NCBI GenBank assembly: GCA_963785645.1
Contig: CAWAWG010000003.1
Location: forward strand, 682,001-746,000
Source: Trebonia sp963785645
GTDB lineage: Bacteria; Actinomycetota; Actinomycetes; Streptosporangiales; Streptosporangiaceae
Length of the DNA: 64,000 bases
Direction: 5' to 3'
In this document: positions 1 through 8,176 of the stretch, piece by piece
How the letters are laid out: each line of letters begins with the position of its first letter
Numbering within the stretch: the first letter of the stretch is position 1
Notes under the pieces: model-generated
The model's input: only the letters and a program-made list of their open reading frames with translations
Databases searched by the model: none
Told to the model about the DNA's origin: nothing
Made by a program: the position numbers and the translations under genes

Positions 1-2
1 AG

Positions 3-143
3 CAAATTCAGGCGGCCACCATCGCGCTGGACGAATTCCCCACCTCGACGGATACGGTTCAGCTGAATCGAGTCTCTAACCTCATGCTCGAAGCGGGCTT
101 GATACACAAGTCGTTCCAGACCAGCGCGATCGTACAAGGGTGA
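3..143 (+). CDS. ABC transporter substrate-binding protein, C-terminal end only (partial)
   Basis: Open from the window edge to TGA at 141-143, giving the last 46 residues of a protein. The tail, with LNRVSNLMLEAGLIHKSF, aligns without gaps to the last ~40 residues of the complete binding protein at 493-1554 (LQRVVSLMVSGGLLTKSF). It is therefore a tandem paralogue of that NMT1/SsuA-type periplasmic binding protein. The gene body lies upstream of the window. Two binding proteins in front of one permease/ATPase set suggest either two related ligands or a recent duplication. Confidence in the family is moderate because only the tail is visible. Confidence 0.65.
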   Translation, partial: QIQAATIALDEFPTSTDTVQLNRVSNLMLEAGLIHKSFQTSAIVQG

Positions 144-375
144 GCGAGAGGCCACCGGCGGGGAGGAGCCTGGTTCTTGGAATTCACGCAGCGTTTCGGC
201 AGGTCACAGACTCACGCTAGTTTAGGAATTTACATTTTCATCAGAGATTGAAGGTCGGCTGCCCATCGGGGCAGCCCGTCACCTTCCCTGGGGGCCGCAC
301 TTACCAGGTGCAGTCGCCATCGGCGCCGATCAGGGTATCGGACTGCTTGAACACCGACAAAACGGCGTACTATTG

Positions 376-397
376 GTCACAATTGTGCGGATGTGAC
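376..397. promoter_or_regulatory. Inverted repeat GTCACA-N10-TGTGAC upstream of ABC operon
   Basis: GTCACA at 376-381 is mirrored by TGTGAC at 392-397, and a perfect CACAATTGTG palindrome lies inside it at 378-387. It sits about 95 bp before the binding-protein start in a 349-bp gap (144-492) that otherwise shows no convincing gene. A regulator operator is plausible. No regulator gene is adjacent, so the partner is unknown. Confidence 0.3.
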
Positions 398-492
398 GAA
401 TCCATCGGCGCGGCGAGTGTAGACCATAAGCGACCGGTGCCCTCGGGCGAAGAGCGTTATTCCCGGCCATCCCTCACCCTCATAGGAGTGTC

Positions 493-1554
493 ATGAAGTC
501 CACTCGCGTCCGGCGGGTGCCAGTCGCGGCCGTCAGCCTGGCGGCGGCGGCAGTTCTCGTCACCGCGTGCAGCAGCAGCTCGAGCAGCAGCTCGAGCGCG
601 TCCAGCAGTTCAAGCCCGTCAAGCAGCGCGAGCGCGTCCGGCAGTGCGAGCGCTTCCGGCAGCGCGAGCGCCTCCGCGTCATCGTCGGCCCTCGAGACGA
701 CCAATGTCACGGTTGGCGCCCTCCCGCTCGTCGACTCCGCCGGGCTCTACGTGGCTCAGAAGAACGGGTACTTCAAGCAGGCCGGCCTGAACGTCACCAT
801 CACGCCGATCCAGCAGAGCACCGCCGCCCTCCCCGACCTGCTGCACGGCAGCGTGGACGTCGTGGCGGGCGCGAACTACGTCTCCTACTTCCAGGCCCAG
901 GCCCACGGCGCCGCGTCACTGTCCCTCCTGGCCAGCGGAACCGTCTGCAGCCCGACCACGTTCGACGTCCTGGCGCTGCCCTCGTCTGGCATCACCAAGC
1001 CCGCCGACCTGGCCGGCAAGACCATCGCCGTCAACCTCACGAACAACGTGCAGACCTTGACGACCGACATCATGCTCAAGGCCGACGGCGTGAACCCCTC
1101 CTCGGTGCACTTCGTCGTCATCTCGTTCCCCAACATGGTCACCGCGCTCAAGGCCGGCAAGGTGGACGCCATCAGCGCGGTCGAGCCGTTCGACACCGCG
1201 GCCAAGGTGGCCGGGGCCAAGCAGATCCTGTCGGAGTGCACCGGCACGACCGCCGACTTCCCGATGTCCGGCTACTTCTCCACCTCCGCGTGGGCGCAGA
1301 AGAACCCGAACACCGCCAGTGCCTTCGTGGCGGCGCTGGAGAAGGGCCAGTCCTACATCAGTGCCAACCCGCAGGCGCTGCAGAGCATCATCCCGACCTA
1401 CACCAAGATCACGGCGGCCCAGGCGGCCGGTCTCGGGGTGAACACCTACCCGAGCACGGTGGATACCACGTCCTTGCAGCGCGTCGTCTCGCTGATGGTC
1501 AGCGGCGGGCTGCTGACCAAGTCGTTCGACGTGAACTCACTGCTGATCCACTGA
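493..1554 (+). CDS. ABC transporter substrate-binding lipoprotein (NMT1/SsuA/ThiY-like)
   Basis: 353 residues. The N-terminus is a lipoprotein signal: basic start, hydrophobic stretch and lipobox VTAC, with the lipidated Cys at residue 26. A ~45-residue Ser/Ala linker follows, then an NMT1/OpuAC-type binding fold starting near VGALPLVDSAGLYVAQKNGY. This fold captures small sulfonate-, pyrimidine- or aromatic-type ligands outside the membrane for import. AGGAG at 484-488 precedes the ATG. It is first in a run with the two permeases and ATPase downstream (6 bp to the next gene). The ligand cannot be read from sequence. It is paralogous to the partial gene at the left edge. Confidence 0.9.
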   Translation: MKSTRVRRVPVAAVSLAAAAVLVTACSSSSSSSSSASSSSSPSSSASASGSASASGSASASASSSALETTNVTVGALPLVDSAGLYVAQKNGYFKQAGLNVTITPIQQSTAALPDLLHGSVDVVAGANYVSYFQAQAHGAASLSLLASGTVCSPTTFDVLALPSSGITKPADLAGKTIAVNLTNNVQTLTTDIMLKADGVNPSSVHFVVISFPNMVTALKAGKVDAISAVEPFDTAAKVAGAKQILSECTGTTADFPMSGYFSTSAWAQKNPNTASAFVAALEKGQSYISANPQALQSIIPTYTKITAAQAAGLGVNTYPSTVDTTSLQRVVSLMVSGGLLTKSFDVNSLLIH

Positions 1555-1560
1555 CCGCAG

Positions 1561-2373
1561 GTGGCTCAAACCAGCGTTAGCAGTCGCACGGCACCGCGGG
1601 TCTCCTGGGCCCGCGGTGCCGTCGGCGTTCTCGTCTTCCTGCTGCTCGCCGAGGCGGCGGGACGGCTCGGCATCATCAGCCGCTCGGCGCTGCCGCTCGC
1701 CTCGTCGGTGCTGTGGCGGGCGGTCCTGCTCGCGGGCAACGGCCAGTTCCTCTCCAGCCTCGGCGCGACCATGGAGGCATGGGCGCTCGGGCTGGCCATC
1801 ACGGTAGCGGTGGGCGTTCCGCTCGGGGTGCTGCTCGGCAGCCTGCCCGGCGTGCGGGTCGCCACGCGGGCCATCGTCGAGTTCCTGCGGCCCATCCCGT
1901 CGGTCGCGCTCATCCTGCTTGTCAGCCTGCTCCTCGGGCCTGGCCTGCGGCTGGCGGCCACGCTCATCGTCTACGGCGCGATCTGGCCGGTCCTCTACAA
2001 CACGATCGCCGGCATGGACGACGTCGACCCGGTGGCGAAGGAGACCGCCCGCGCCTTCGGGTTCTCCGGGCTCGACACCATCCGGCTGGTCTCGCTGCCG
2101 AGCGCGGCGCCGTTCATCGGCACCGGGATACGGCTCGCGTCGGCCGTCGCGCTGATCCTCGACATCGCCACCGGGTACATCACGGGGGCGATCAACGGCC
2201 CCGGGATCGGCGCGTACATCGCGCAGGAGAGCACCGGCGCGAGCAACACCACCGTGATCCTCGCGGCGACCGTCTGGGCGGGCGTGCTCGGCCTCGTCCT
2301 CGACCTGCTGCTCACCGGCGTACAGCGCCGCCTGCTCCGCTGGCACCACGTCCGCCTGGGGGAGACCGAATGA
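1561..2373 (+). CDS. ABC transporter permease (SsuC/TauC-like)
   Basis: 270 residues starting at GTG, 6 bp after the binding protein. It has six or so hydrophobic segments and the EAA-loop typical of binding-protein-dependent permeases (ETARAFGFSGLDTIRLVSLP, ~residues 161-180), which contacts the ATPase. It forms the membrane channel of the importer with the second permease at 2618. Its TGA stop overlaps the ATG of a small bridging reading frame at 2370 (ATGA), so translation may be coupled onward. The length fits the family. Confidence 0.9.
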   Translation: MAQTSVSSRTAPRVSWARGAVGVLVFLLLAEAAGRLGIISRSALPLASSVLWRAVLLAGNGQFLSSLGATMEAWALGLAITVAVGVPLGVLLGSLPGVRVATRAIVEFLRPIPSVALILLVSLLLGPGLRLAATLIVYGAIWPVLYNTIAGMDDVDPVAKETARAFGFSGLDTIRLVSLPSAAPFIGTGIRLASAVALILDIATGYITGAINGPGIGAYIAQESTGASNTTVILAATVWAGVLGLVLDLLLTGVQRRLLRWHHVRLGETE

Positions 2374-2621
2374 GCGAGCTCGCGAGCGAACCGGTAGGTA
2401 CGCGGACCAACTACCGCAACCACCCGGAAACGCACCCGGCGCCGCAGGCGCCGACCCGGGGCGGAGCCCCGGCGAGGGGGCAAGGAAGGCTAGTGGAGGG
2501 CCTCCCTTTGTTTTGGGGGAGGGACTCCCCCATGCTTGGGGGGGTCACCGGAGGGGTCATCCCCCCGAGGGGAAACACAGTCCGAATGGGGACTCCGAGC
2601 GCCAGCGAGGTGGCCCCATGA
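2370..2621 (+). CDS. Small bridging ORF between two permeases (hypothetical, 83 aa)
   Basis: This frame starts at ATG 2370-2372, overlapping the upstream permease stop as ATGA. It ends at TGA 2619-2621, overlapping the downstream permease ATG, again as ATGA. The DNA under it is palindrome-rich: GCGAGCTCGC near 2375, GGCGCC-CAGGCGCC near 2440, and several G-run/C-run hairpins at 2500-2570. The predicted peptide is Pro/Gly/Arg-rich with no domain. It looks like an inserted repeat element that kept the ribosome moving between the permease genes rather than a folded protein. A real small protein cannot be excluded. Confidence 0.35.
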   Translation: MSELASEPVGTRTNYRNHPETHPAPQAPTRGGAPARGQGRLVEGLPLFWGRDSPMLGGVTGGVIPPRGNTVRMGTPSASEVAP

Positions 2622-3406
2622 AGCGGATGGGGTGGGTGTGGCGCTGGGTCGTCCTGGCCGCCGGGATCGGCGGCTGGCAGCTGTGGGCGTCGCACGCGCA
2701 AAGCTCGTTCTTCCCGCCGCCGTCGGCGATCGTGGCGCGGATGTACGACGTGTGGTTCTCCGGCCCCGCCTCGCACCTGTTCCTTACCGCGGACGCGACC
2801 GGCAACATCCTGCCGAGCCTGGCGCGGGTCCTGGCGAGCCTGGCGATCGCCACCGCTATCGCGGTGCCGGCCGGGATCGTCCTCGGCCGGTCCCCGGTCA
2901 TCACCGCCTACCTGGACCCGCTGCTGCAGTTCGCCCGCGCCCTGCCCGTGGTCACGATGGCGCCGGTGTTCATCGTCTTGTTCAAGCTCGGCACCCAGAT
3001 GGAGATCGCCACGATCGTGTTCGGCACGATCTGGCCGATCCTGCTGAACACGATCGACGGGGCCGCCTCGGTCGATCCGGTGCAGCTGGAGACCGCACGC
3101 GCCTTCCGGATGTCGGCCTGGGAGCGGCTGGTGCGGGTCATCGTTCCCGCCGCGCTGCCCAAGACCTTCGCCGGCCTGCGGCTCAGCCTGTCGCTGGCCC
3201 TGATCCTGATGGTCTTCTCCGAGCTGGTCGGCAGCAGCAACGGCATCGGCTACGAGATGAGCAACGCGTCCAACTCGTTCGACTTGACCCTCCTGTGGTC
3301 GACGATCGTCCTGCTCGGCATCCTCGGCTACCTACTCAACGAACTGCTCAGCGGGGCGGAGCGGCTCGTACTCGGCTGGCACATCCATAACAGGGAACGG
3401 GACTGA
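2618..3406 (+). CDS. ABC transporter permease (SsuC/TauC-like), second subunit
   Basis: 262 residues from ATG 2618 with a GCGAGG ribosome site just upstream. An alternative upstream start at 2513 would only add low-complexity sequence from the repeat-rich spacer. It has a hydrophobic multi-span protein and EAA loop (ETARAFRMSAWERLVRVIVP). The pair of permeases with one ATPase suggests a heterodimeric channel. One base separates its stop from the ATPase GTG. It is homologous to the permease at 1561, so the operon arose by gene duplication. Confidence 0.88.
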   Translation: MKRMGWVWRWVVLAAGIGGWQLWASHAQSSFFPPPSAIVARMYDVWFSGPASHLFLTADATGNILPSLARVLASLAIATAIAVPAGIVLGRSPVITAYLDPLLQFARALPVVTMAPVFIVLFKLGTQMEIATIVFGTIWPILLNTIDGAASVDPVQLETARAFRMSAWERLVRVIVPAALPKTFAGLRLSLSLALILMVFSELVGSSNGIGYEMSNASNSFDLTLLWSTIVLLGILGYLLNELLSGAERLVLGWHIHNRERD

Positions 3407-3407
3407 C

Positions 3408-4229
3408 GTGCTTGAGGTAACGGGTCTCACCAGGACCTACGGTCGCGGTGAGACCGCGCACACGGCCATCAACCAGGTAAACCTGAGTGTCGCGCAGGGA
3501 GAACTCGTCAGCATCGTCGGCCCGTCCGGCTGCGGGAAGTCGACGTTGCTGCGCTGCATCGGCGGGCTGATCACGCCGACCGCCGGGCAGGTCGTGCTGC
3601 GCGGCGCACCCGTGCACGACGTTCCCGACGGGCTCGCCGTTGTCCTGCAGGACTACAGCCGGTCGCTGTACCCGTGGCTGTCCGTCCGGGACAACGTGGC
3701 GCTGCCGCTGCGCCGGACCACGCGCGGCCGGGCGGCCCGCAGGAAGGCGGCCGAGGCTTCGCTCGCGGCGGTCGGGCTGCCCGACGTCGGCGAGAAGTAC
3801 CCGTGGCAGCTGTCCGGCGGGATGCAGCAGCGGGTCGCCATCGCCCGCGCCCTCGCCTGCGAACCGGTGCTGCTGCTGATGGACGAGCCGTTCGGTTCGG
3901 TGGACGCGCAGACCAGGGAGGATCTCGAAGACCTGATGCTCCGGGTGCGGCGGGAACGGGACATCACCATCCTGGTCGTGACCCACGACATCGACGAGAG
4001 CGTCTACCTCGGCGACCGGGTGATCGTCCTCACCCGCGGGCCCGGCCGGGTCCGCGCGGACCTGCCGGTGAGCCTGCCCGCGCCGCGGGACCAGATCGAG
4101 ACCAAGGAGCTGCCGGAGTTCGTCCGGCTCCGCACCGAGGTATCCCGGCTCGTCCGCAGCCGGGACGAGCCCGCGGGCGTGGGCGGGTCGACCAGCGAGG
4201 CGCCGACCTCGGCCGGCAACGGCGCCTGA
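3408..4229 (+). CDS. ABC transporter ATP-binding protein (SsuB/TauB-like)
   Basis: 273 residues. Walker A GPSGCGKST is at residues 38-46, with Q-loop around VLQDYSRSLYPWL, signature LSGGMQQR and Walker B LLLMDEPFG, followed by the H-loop VVTHD. All catalytic elements are intact. It powers the importer encoded upstream and is the last gene of the operon. The length (about 250 aa plus a Ser/Thr/Gly tail) is normal for the nitrate/sulfonate/taurine/HMP subfamily. The following 563 bp (4230-4792) hold no gene I can support. Confidence 0.92.
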   Translation: MLEVTGLTRTYGRGETAHTAINQVNLSVAQGELVSIVGPSGCGKSTLLRCIGGLITPTAGQVVLRGAPVHDVPDGLAVVLQDYSRSLYPWLSVRDNVALPLRRTTRGRAARRKAAEASLAAVGLPDVGEKYPWQLSGGMQQRVAIARALACEPVLLLMDEPFGSVDAQTREDLEDLMLRVRRERDITILVVTHDIDESVYLGDRVIVLTRGPGRVRADLPVSLPAPRDQIETKELPEFVRLRTEVSRLVRSRDEPAGVGGSTSEAPTSAGNGA

Positions 4230-4792
4230 GACGGCAGCCGCATTTCGTTACTTCGTCCGGTCGGCGTCCCGGTCGGCTGCCGGTATTGCGAAGGTACGTC
4301 CGGTCCGGCAGCTCGCCGCCGAGACGCGACACTCGCCTTCGCTTAGCACATGACCACACATACCGGGCATAACGGGCGTGATCACGGTCATCCGCTTAAT
4401 ACCAGGAAGTTGAGGGGTTGGTTCGGAGGCCTGCCTGCGGGCGTCCCGGGGCGTGCTTTCCGGTTGCCGGCGACATGGGGCCAGTACTGACGAGTAGATG
4501 TCCGTTTTGACATGATTTTCCGAACACGAAATGGCCCTATGTCCGAGACGCCGCTGTCGGCGCGGTGACCGGGAAGGGCAAGCTTCATCACCAGTCACAG
4601 CGGTTTCCTAAGTTCCTGGCATTGGTCATCCGCCATGCAAAGAGCGGGCGGCCGACGGTGCGCGAGGCGGCGGAGCGGGCCGGACGGGCGGCAACTTGAG
4701 TTTCCTGCGACTAGCGCTTTCCGGCAAAAACGCTATTTATTTCCGCATGGACCCCGGTTTGCCAGGCGCTTTGTCATGGCAGGCTGCGTGTC

Positions 4793-7700
4793 GTGTTCAC
4801 TAAGATTCTCGTGGCCAACCGTGGCGAGATCGCGATCCGCGCCTTCCGTGCCGCCTACGAGCTCGGCGCCCAGACCGTGGCGGTGTTCCCCTACGAGGAC
4901 CGCAAGTCCGAGCACCGGCTCAAGGCCGACGAGGCCTACCAGATCGGCGAGCCGGGACACCCGGTCCGGGCCTACCTCGACCCGGAGCTGATCGTCGAGA
5001 CCGCGGTGAAGTCCGGCGCCGACGCCGTCTACCCCGGCTACGGTTTCCTGTCGGAGAACCCGGCCCTGGCCGAGGCGTGCGCGAGCGCGGGCATCGCGTT
5101 CATCGGACCGAGTGCCGACGTGCTGACCCTGACCGGCAACAAGGCGCGCGCGATCGCCGCGGCCAGGGCCGCGGGCGTGCCGACGCTGAAGAGCGTTCCG
5201 CCGGGCACCGACCCCGACGCGCTCATCGAGGAAGCTCTCACCCTCCCCTTCCCCGTCTTCGTGAAGGCGGTGGCCGGCGGCGGCGGCCGCGGCATGCGCC
5301 GGGTAGACGAGCCGGGCGGCCTGCGCGAGGCGATCGAGACCTGCATGCGCGAGGCGGAGGGCGCGTTCGGCGACCCGACCGTCTTCATCGAGCAGGCCGT
5401 CGTCGAGCCCCGCCACATCGAGGTGCAGATACTCGCGGACGCCCAGGGCGGCGTGCTGCACCTGTACGAACGCGACTGCTCGGTGCAGCGCCGCCACCAG
5501 AAGGTCGTCGAGATCGCGCCCGCGCCCCATCTCGATCCGGAACTGCGCGCGCGGATCTGCGCCGACGCGGTACGGTTCGCCGGCGAGATCGGCTACGCCA
5601 ACGCGGGCACGGTCGAGTTCCTGGTCGACCCGGCGGGCGGCTATGTCTTCATCGAGATGAACCCGCGCATCCAGGTCGAGCACACGGTCACCGAGGAGAT
5701 CACCGACGTCGACCTGGTGCAGGCGCAGATGCGCATCGCCTCCGGCGAGACGCTCGCCGATCTCGGCCTGTCCCAGGACGGCGTGCGGATCCGCGGCGCC
5801 GCGCTGCAGTGCCGGATCACGACCGAGGATCCGGCCAACGGCTTCCGTCCCGACACCGGCGTCATCACGACGTACCGCTCGCCCGGCGGCGCGGGAGTCC
5901 GCCTGGACGGCGGCACGACGTACACCGGGGCCGAGGTGTCGGCCCACTTCGACTCGATGCTCACGAAGCTCACCTGCCGCGGCCGGACGTTCGAGGATGC
6001 CATCGACCGGGCCCGCCGCGCCGTCGCCGAATTCCGTATCCGCGGCGTGGCCACGAACATCCCGTTCCTGCAGGCCCTGCTCGACGATCCCGACTTCCGC
6101 GCCGGGCGCCTCACCACGGGCTTCATCGAGTCTCACCCGCGCCTGCTCACGGCCCGCTCGTCCGCGGACCGCGGGACGAAGCTGCTCACCTACCTGGCCG
6201 ACGTGACCATTAACCAGCCGTACGGTGCCCGGCCGGTCAGCATCGACCCGGTCAGCAAGCTCCCCTACGTGGACCTGCGCCAGGCCCCGCCGGACGGATC
6301 ACGCCAGCGCCTGCTGCGCCTCGGGCCCGTCGAGTTCGCCCGTCAGCTGCGCGCCCAGGAACGAGTCGCCGTCACGGACACGACCTTCCGCGACGCTCAC
6401 CAGTCCCTGCTCGCCACCCGGGTACGCACCCGCGACCTGCTGAACGTCGCGGGCCACGTCGCCAGGACGATGCCGGAGCTGCTGTCGCTCGAGGCGTGGG
6501 GCGGCGCCACGTACGACGTCGCGCTCCGCTTCCTGGCCGAGGACCCGTGGCAGCGCCTGGCCGACCTCCGGGCGGCCGTACCGAACATCTGCCTCCAGAT
6601 GCTGCTGCGCGGGCGCAACACGGTCGGCTACACCCCTTACCCGGCCGCGGTGACGGAGGCCTTCGTCGAGGAGGCGGCGGCAACCGGCATCGACATCTTC
6701 CGCATCTTCGACGCGCTCAACGACGTCAGCCAGATGCGGCCGGCCATCGATGCCGTCCGCGCCACGGGGACGGCCGTCGCCGAGGTCGCGCTCTGCTACA
6801 CGGGCGACCTGTCGGACCCGGGCGAACGGCTCTACACCCTCGACTACTACCTGCGCCTCGCCGAGCGGATCGCCGACGCCGGCGCGCACGTCCTGGCGAT
6901 CAAGGACATGGCCGGCCTGCTGCGCGCGCCGGCCGCCAGGACGCTCGTCACGGCGCTGCGCGAGCGGTTCGACCTGCCGGTTCACCTGCACACCCACGAC
7001 ACGCCCGGCGGCCAGCTCGCGACCCTGCTCGCCGCCATCGGCGCCGGGGTCGACGCGGTCGACGCGGCCAACGCGGCCATGTCCGGCACCACCAGCCAGC
7101 CGTCCCTGTCGTCCCTGGTGGCAGCCACCGACTACGCCCCGCGCGAAACGGGGCTGTCACTGCGGGCCGTGTGCGATCTCGAACCCTACTGGGAGGCCGT
7201 GCGCCGTCTGTACGCACCGTTCGAGTCCGGGCTGCCCTCGCCGACCGGCCGGGTCTACCGCCACGAGATCCCGGGCGGCCAGCTCTCCAACCTGCGCCAG
7301 CAGGCGATCGCCCTCGGCCTCGGCGAGAAATTCGAGCAGATCGAGGACATGTACGCGGCCGCCAACGACATCCTCGGCAACATCGTCAAGGTGACCCCGA
7401 GCAGCAAGGTGGTGGGCGACCTGGCGCTGCACCTCGTCGCCGTCGGCGCGGACCCCCGTGACTTCGCCGACAACCCGGGCAAGTACGACATCCCCGACTC
7501 CGTCATCGGTTTCCTGTCCGGCGAACTCGGCGACCCGCCCGGCGGCTGGCCGGAACCGTTCCGCACCAAGGCCCTGGCCGGCCGCACCGTGCGCCCGGCC
7601 GGCACCGAACTCACCGGCGCCCAGCGCGACGGCCTGCGCACCAACCGCCGCCGCACCCTGGACCGGCTCCTGTTCCCCGGGCCGACCCGGGAGTACGAGG

Positions 7701-8170
7701 AGTCGCGCGCGACCTACGGCGACCTGTCGGTGCTTGCCACCGCGGACTATCTCTACGGGCTCCAGCCCGGGCAGGAGCACCGCGTCACGATCGGAGAGGG
7801 CAAGACGCTGCTCTTCGGCGTCCAGTCGGTCGGCAATCCCGACGAGCGCGGCATCCGGATTGTCATGTGCACGATCAACGGCCAGCTCCGCCCGATCCCC
7901 GTCCGCGACCGCTCCGTCGAGCCCGGCCTGCCCACGGCCGAGAAGGCCGACCCGGCTTCCCCCGGGCACGTCGCCGCCCCGTTCGGCGGCAGCGTGACCC
8001 CGGTTGTCGCGGTGGGGACTGCGGTCGCGGCCGGGGACGTCGTCGCCAAGATCGAGGCGATGAAGATGGAGGCCTCCATCACGGCCGCGGTCGCCGGCAC
8101 CGTCAGCCGCGTGGCGCTGGCCGGCACCGCCCAGGTGGACGGCGGCGACCTCATCATGGTGATCGCCTGA
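4793..8170 (+). CDS. pyc: Pyruvate carboxylase
   Basis: 1125 residues, full length for single-chain pyruvate carboxylase. It makes oxaloacetate from pyruvate and bicarbonate with ATP and biotin (anaplerosis, cytoplasm). Domains in order: biotin carboxylase (residues 1-~450, glycine-rich AVAGGGGRGMRRV), carboxyltransferase starting near VTDTTFRDAHQSLLATRVRT with KDMAGLL further on, and the C-terminal biotinyl domain EAMKMEAS with the biotin-accepting Lys at 1091. The start is GTG 4793, reading MFTKILVANRGEIA as in the family. It is monocistronic, and its stop lies 6 bp from the end of the convergent helicase gene. Confidence 0.96.
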   Translation: MFTKILVANRGEIAIRAFRAAYELGAQTVAVFPYEDRKSEHRLKADEAYQIGEPGHPVRAYLDPELIVETAVKSGADAVYPGYGFLSENPALAEACASAGIAFIGPSADVLTLTGNKARAIAAARAAGVPTLKSVPPGTDPDALIEEALTLPFPVFVKAVAGGGGRGMRRVDEPGGLREAIETCMREAEGAFGDPTVFIEQAVVEPRHIEVQILADAQGGVLHLYERDCSVQRRHQKVVEIAPAPHLDPELRARICADAVRFAGEIGYANAGTVEFLVDPAGGYVFIEMNPRIQVEHTVTEEITDVDLVQAQMRIASGETLADLGLSQDGVRIRGAALQCRITTEDPANGFRPDTGVITTYRSPGGAGVRLDGGTTYTGAEVSAHFDSMLTKLTCRGRTFEDAIDRARRAVAEFRIRGVATNIPFLQALLDDPDFRAGRLTTGFIESHPRLLTARSSADRGTKLLTYLADVTINQPYGARPVSIDPVSKLPYVDLRQAPPDGSRQRLLRLGPVEFARQLRAQERVAVTDTTFRDAHQSLLATRVRTRDLLNVAGHVARTMPELLSLEAWGGATYDVALRFLAEDPWQRLADLRAAVPNICLQMLLRGRNTVGYTPYPAAVTEAFVEEAAATGIDIFRIFDALNDVSQMRPAIDAVRATGTAVAEVALCYTGDLSDPGERLYTLDYYLRLAERIADAGAHVLAIKDMAGLLRAPAARTLVTALRERFDLPVHLHTHDTPGGQLATLLAAIGAGVDAVDAANAAMSGTTSQPSLSSLVAATDYAPRETGLSLRAVCDLEPYWEAVRRLYAPFESGLPSPTGRVYRHEIPGGQLSNLRQQAIALGLGEKFEQIEDMYAAANDILGNIVKVTPSSKVVGDLALHLVAVGADPRDFADNPGKYDIPDSVIGFLSGELGDPPGGWPEPFRTKALAGRTVRPAGTELTGAQRDGLRTNRRRTLDRLLFPGPTREYEESRATYGDLSVLATADYLYGLQPGQEHRVTIGEGKTLLFGVQSVGNPDERGIRIVMCTINGQLRPIPVRDRSVEPGLPTAEKADPASPGHVAAPFGGSVTPVVAVGTAVAAGDVVAKIEAMKMEASITAAVAGTVSRVALAGTAQVDGGDLIMVIA

Positions 8171-8176
8171 GCAGAC

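Noticed and set aside
144..492. Possible TPP riboswitch before an NMT1/ThiY-like binding protein
   Set aside because: The conserved CUGAGA core is absent and no paired helices of the right spacing were seen.
248..496. 82-codon plus-strand frame upstream of the binding protein
   Set aside because: No ribosome site, no domain, poor codon bias, and it ends inside the next gene's ribosome site and start. Treated as spacer.
4230..4792. Short frames on both strands in the gap before pyruvate carboxylase
   Set aside because: Mutually overlapping, Arg/Pro-rich, no motif and inconsistent codon bias. No riboswitch or hairpin I could support either.
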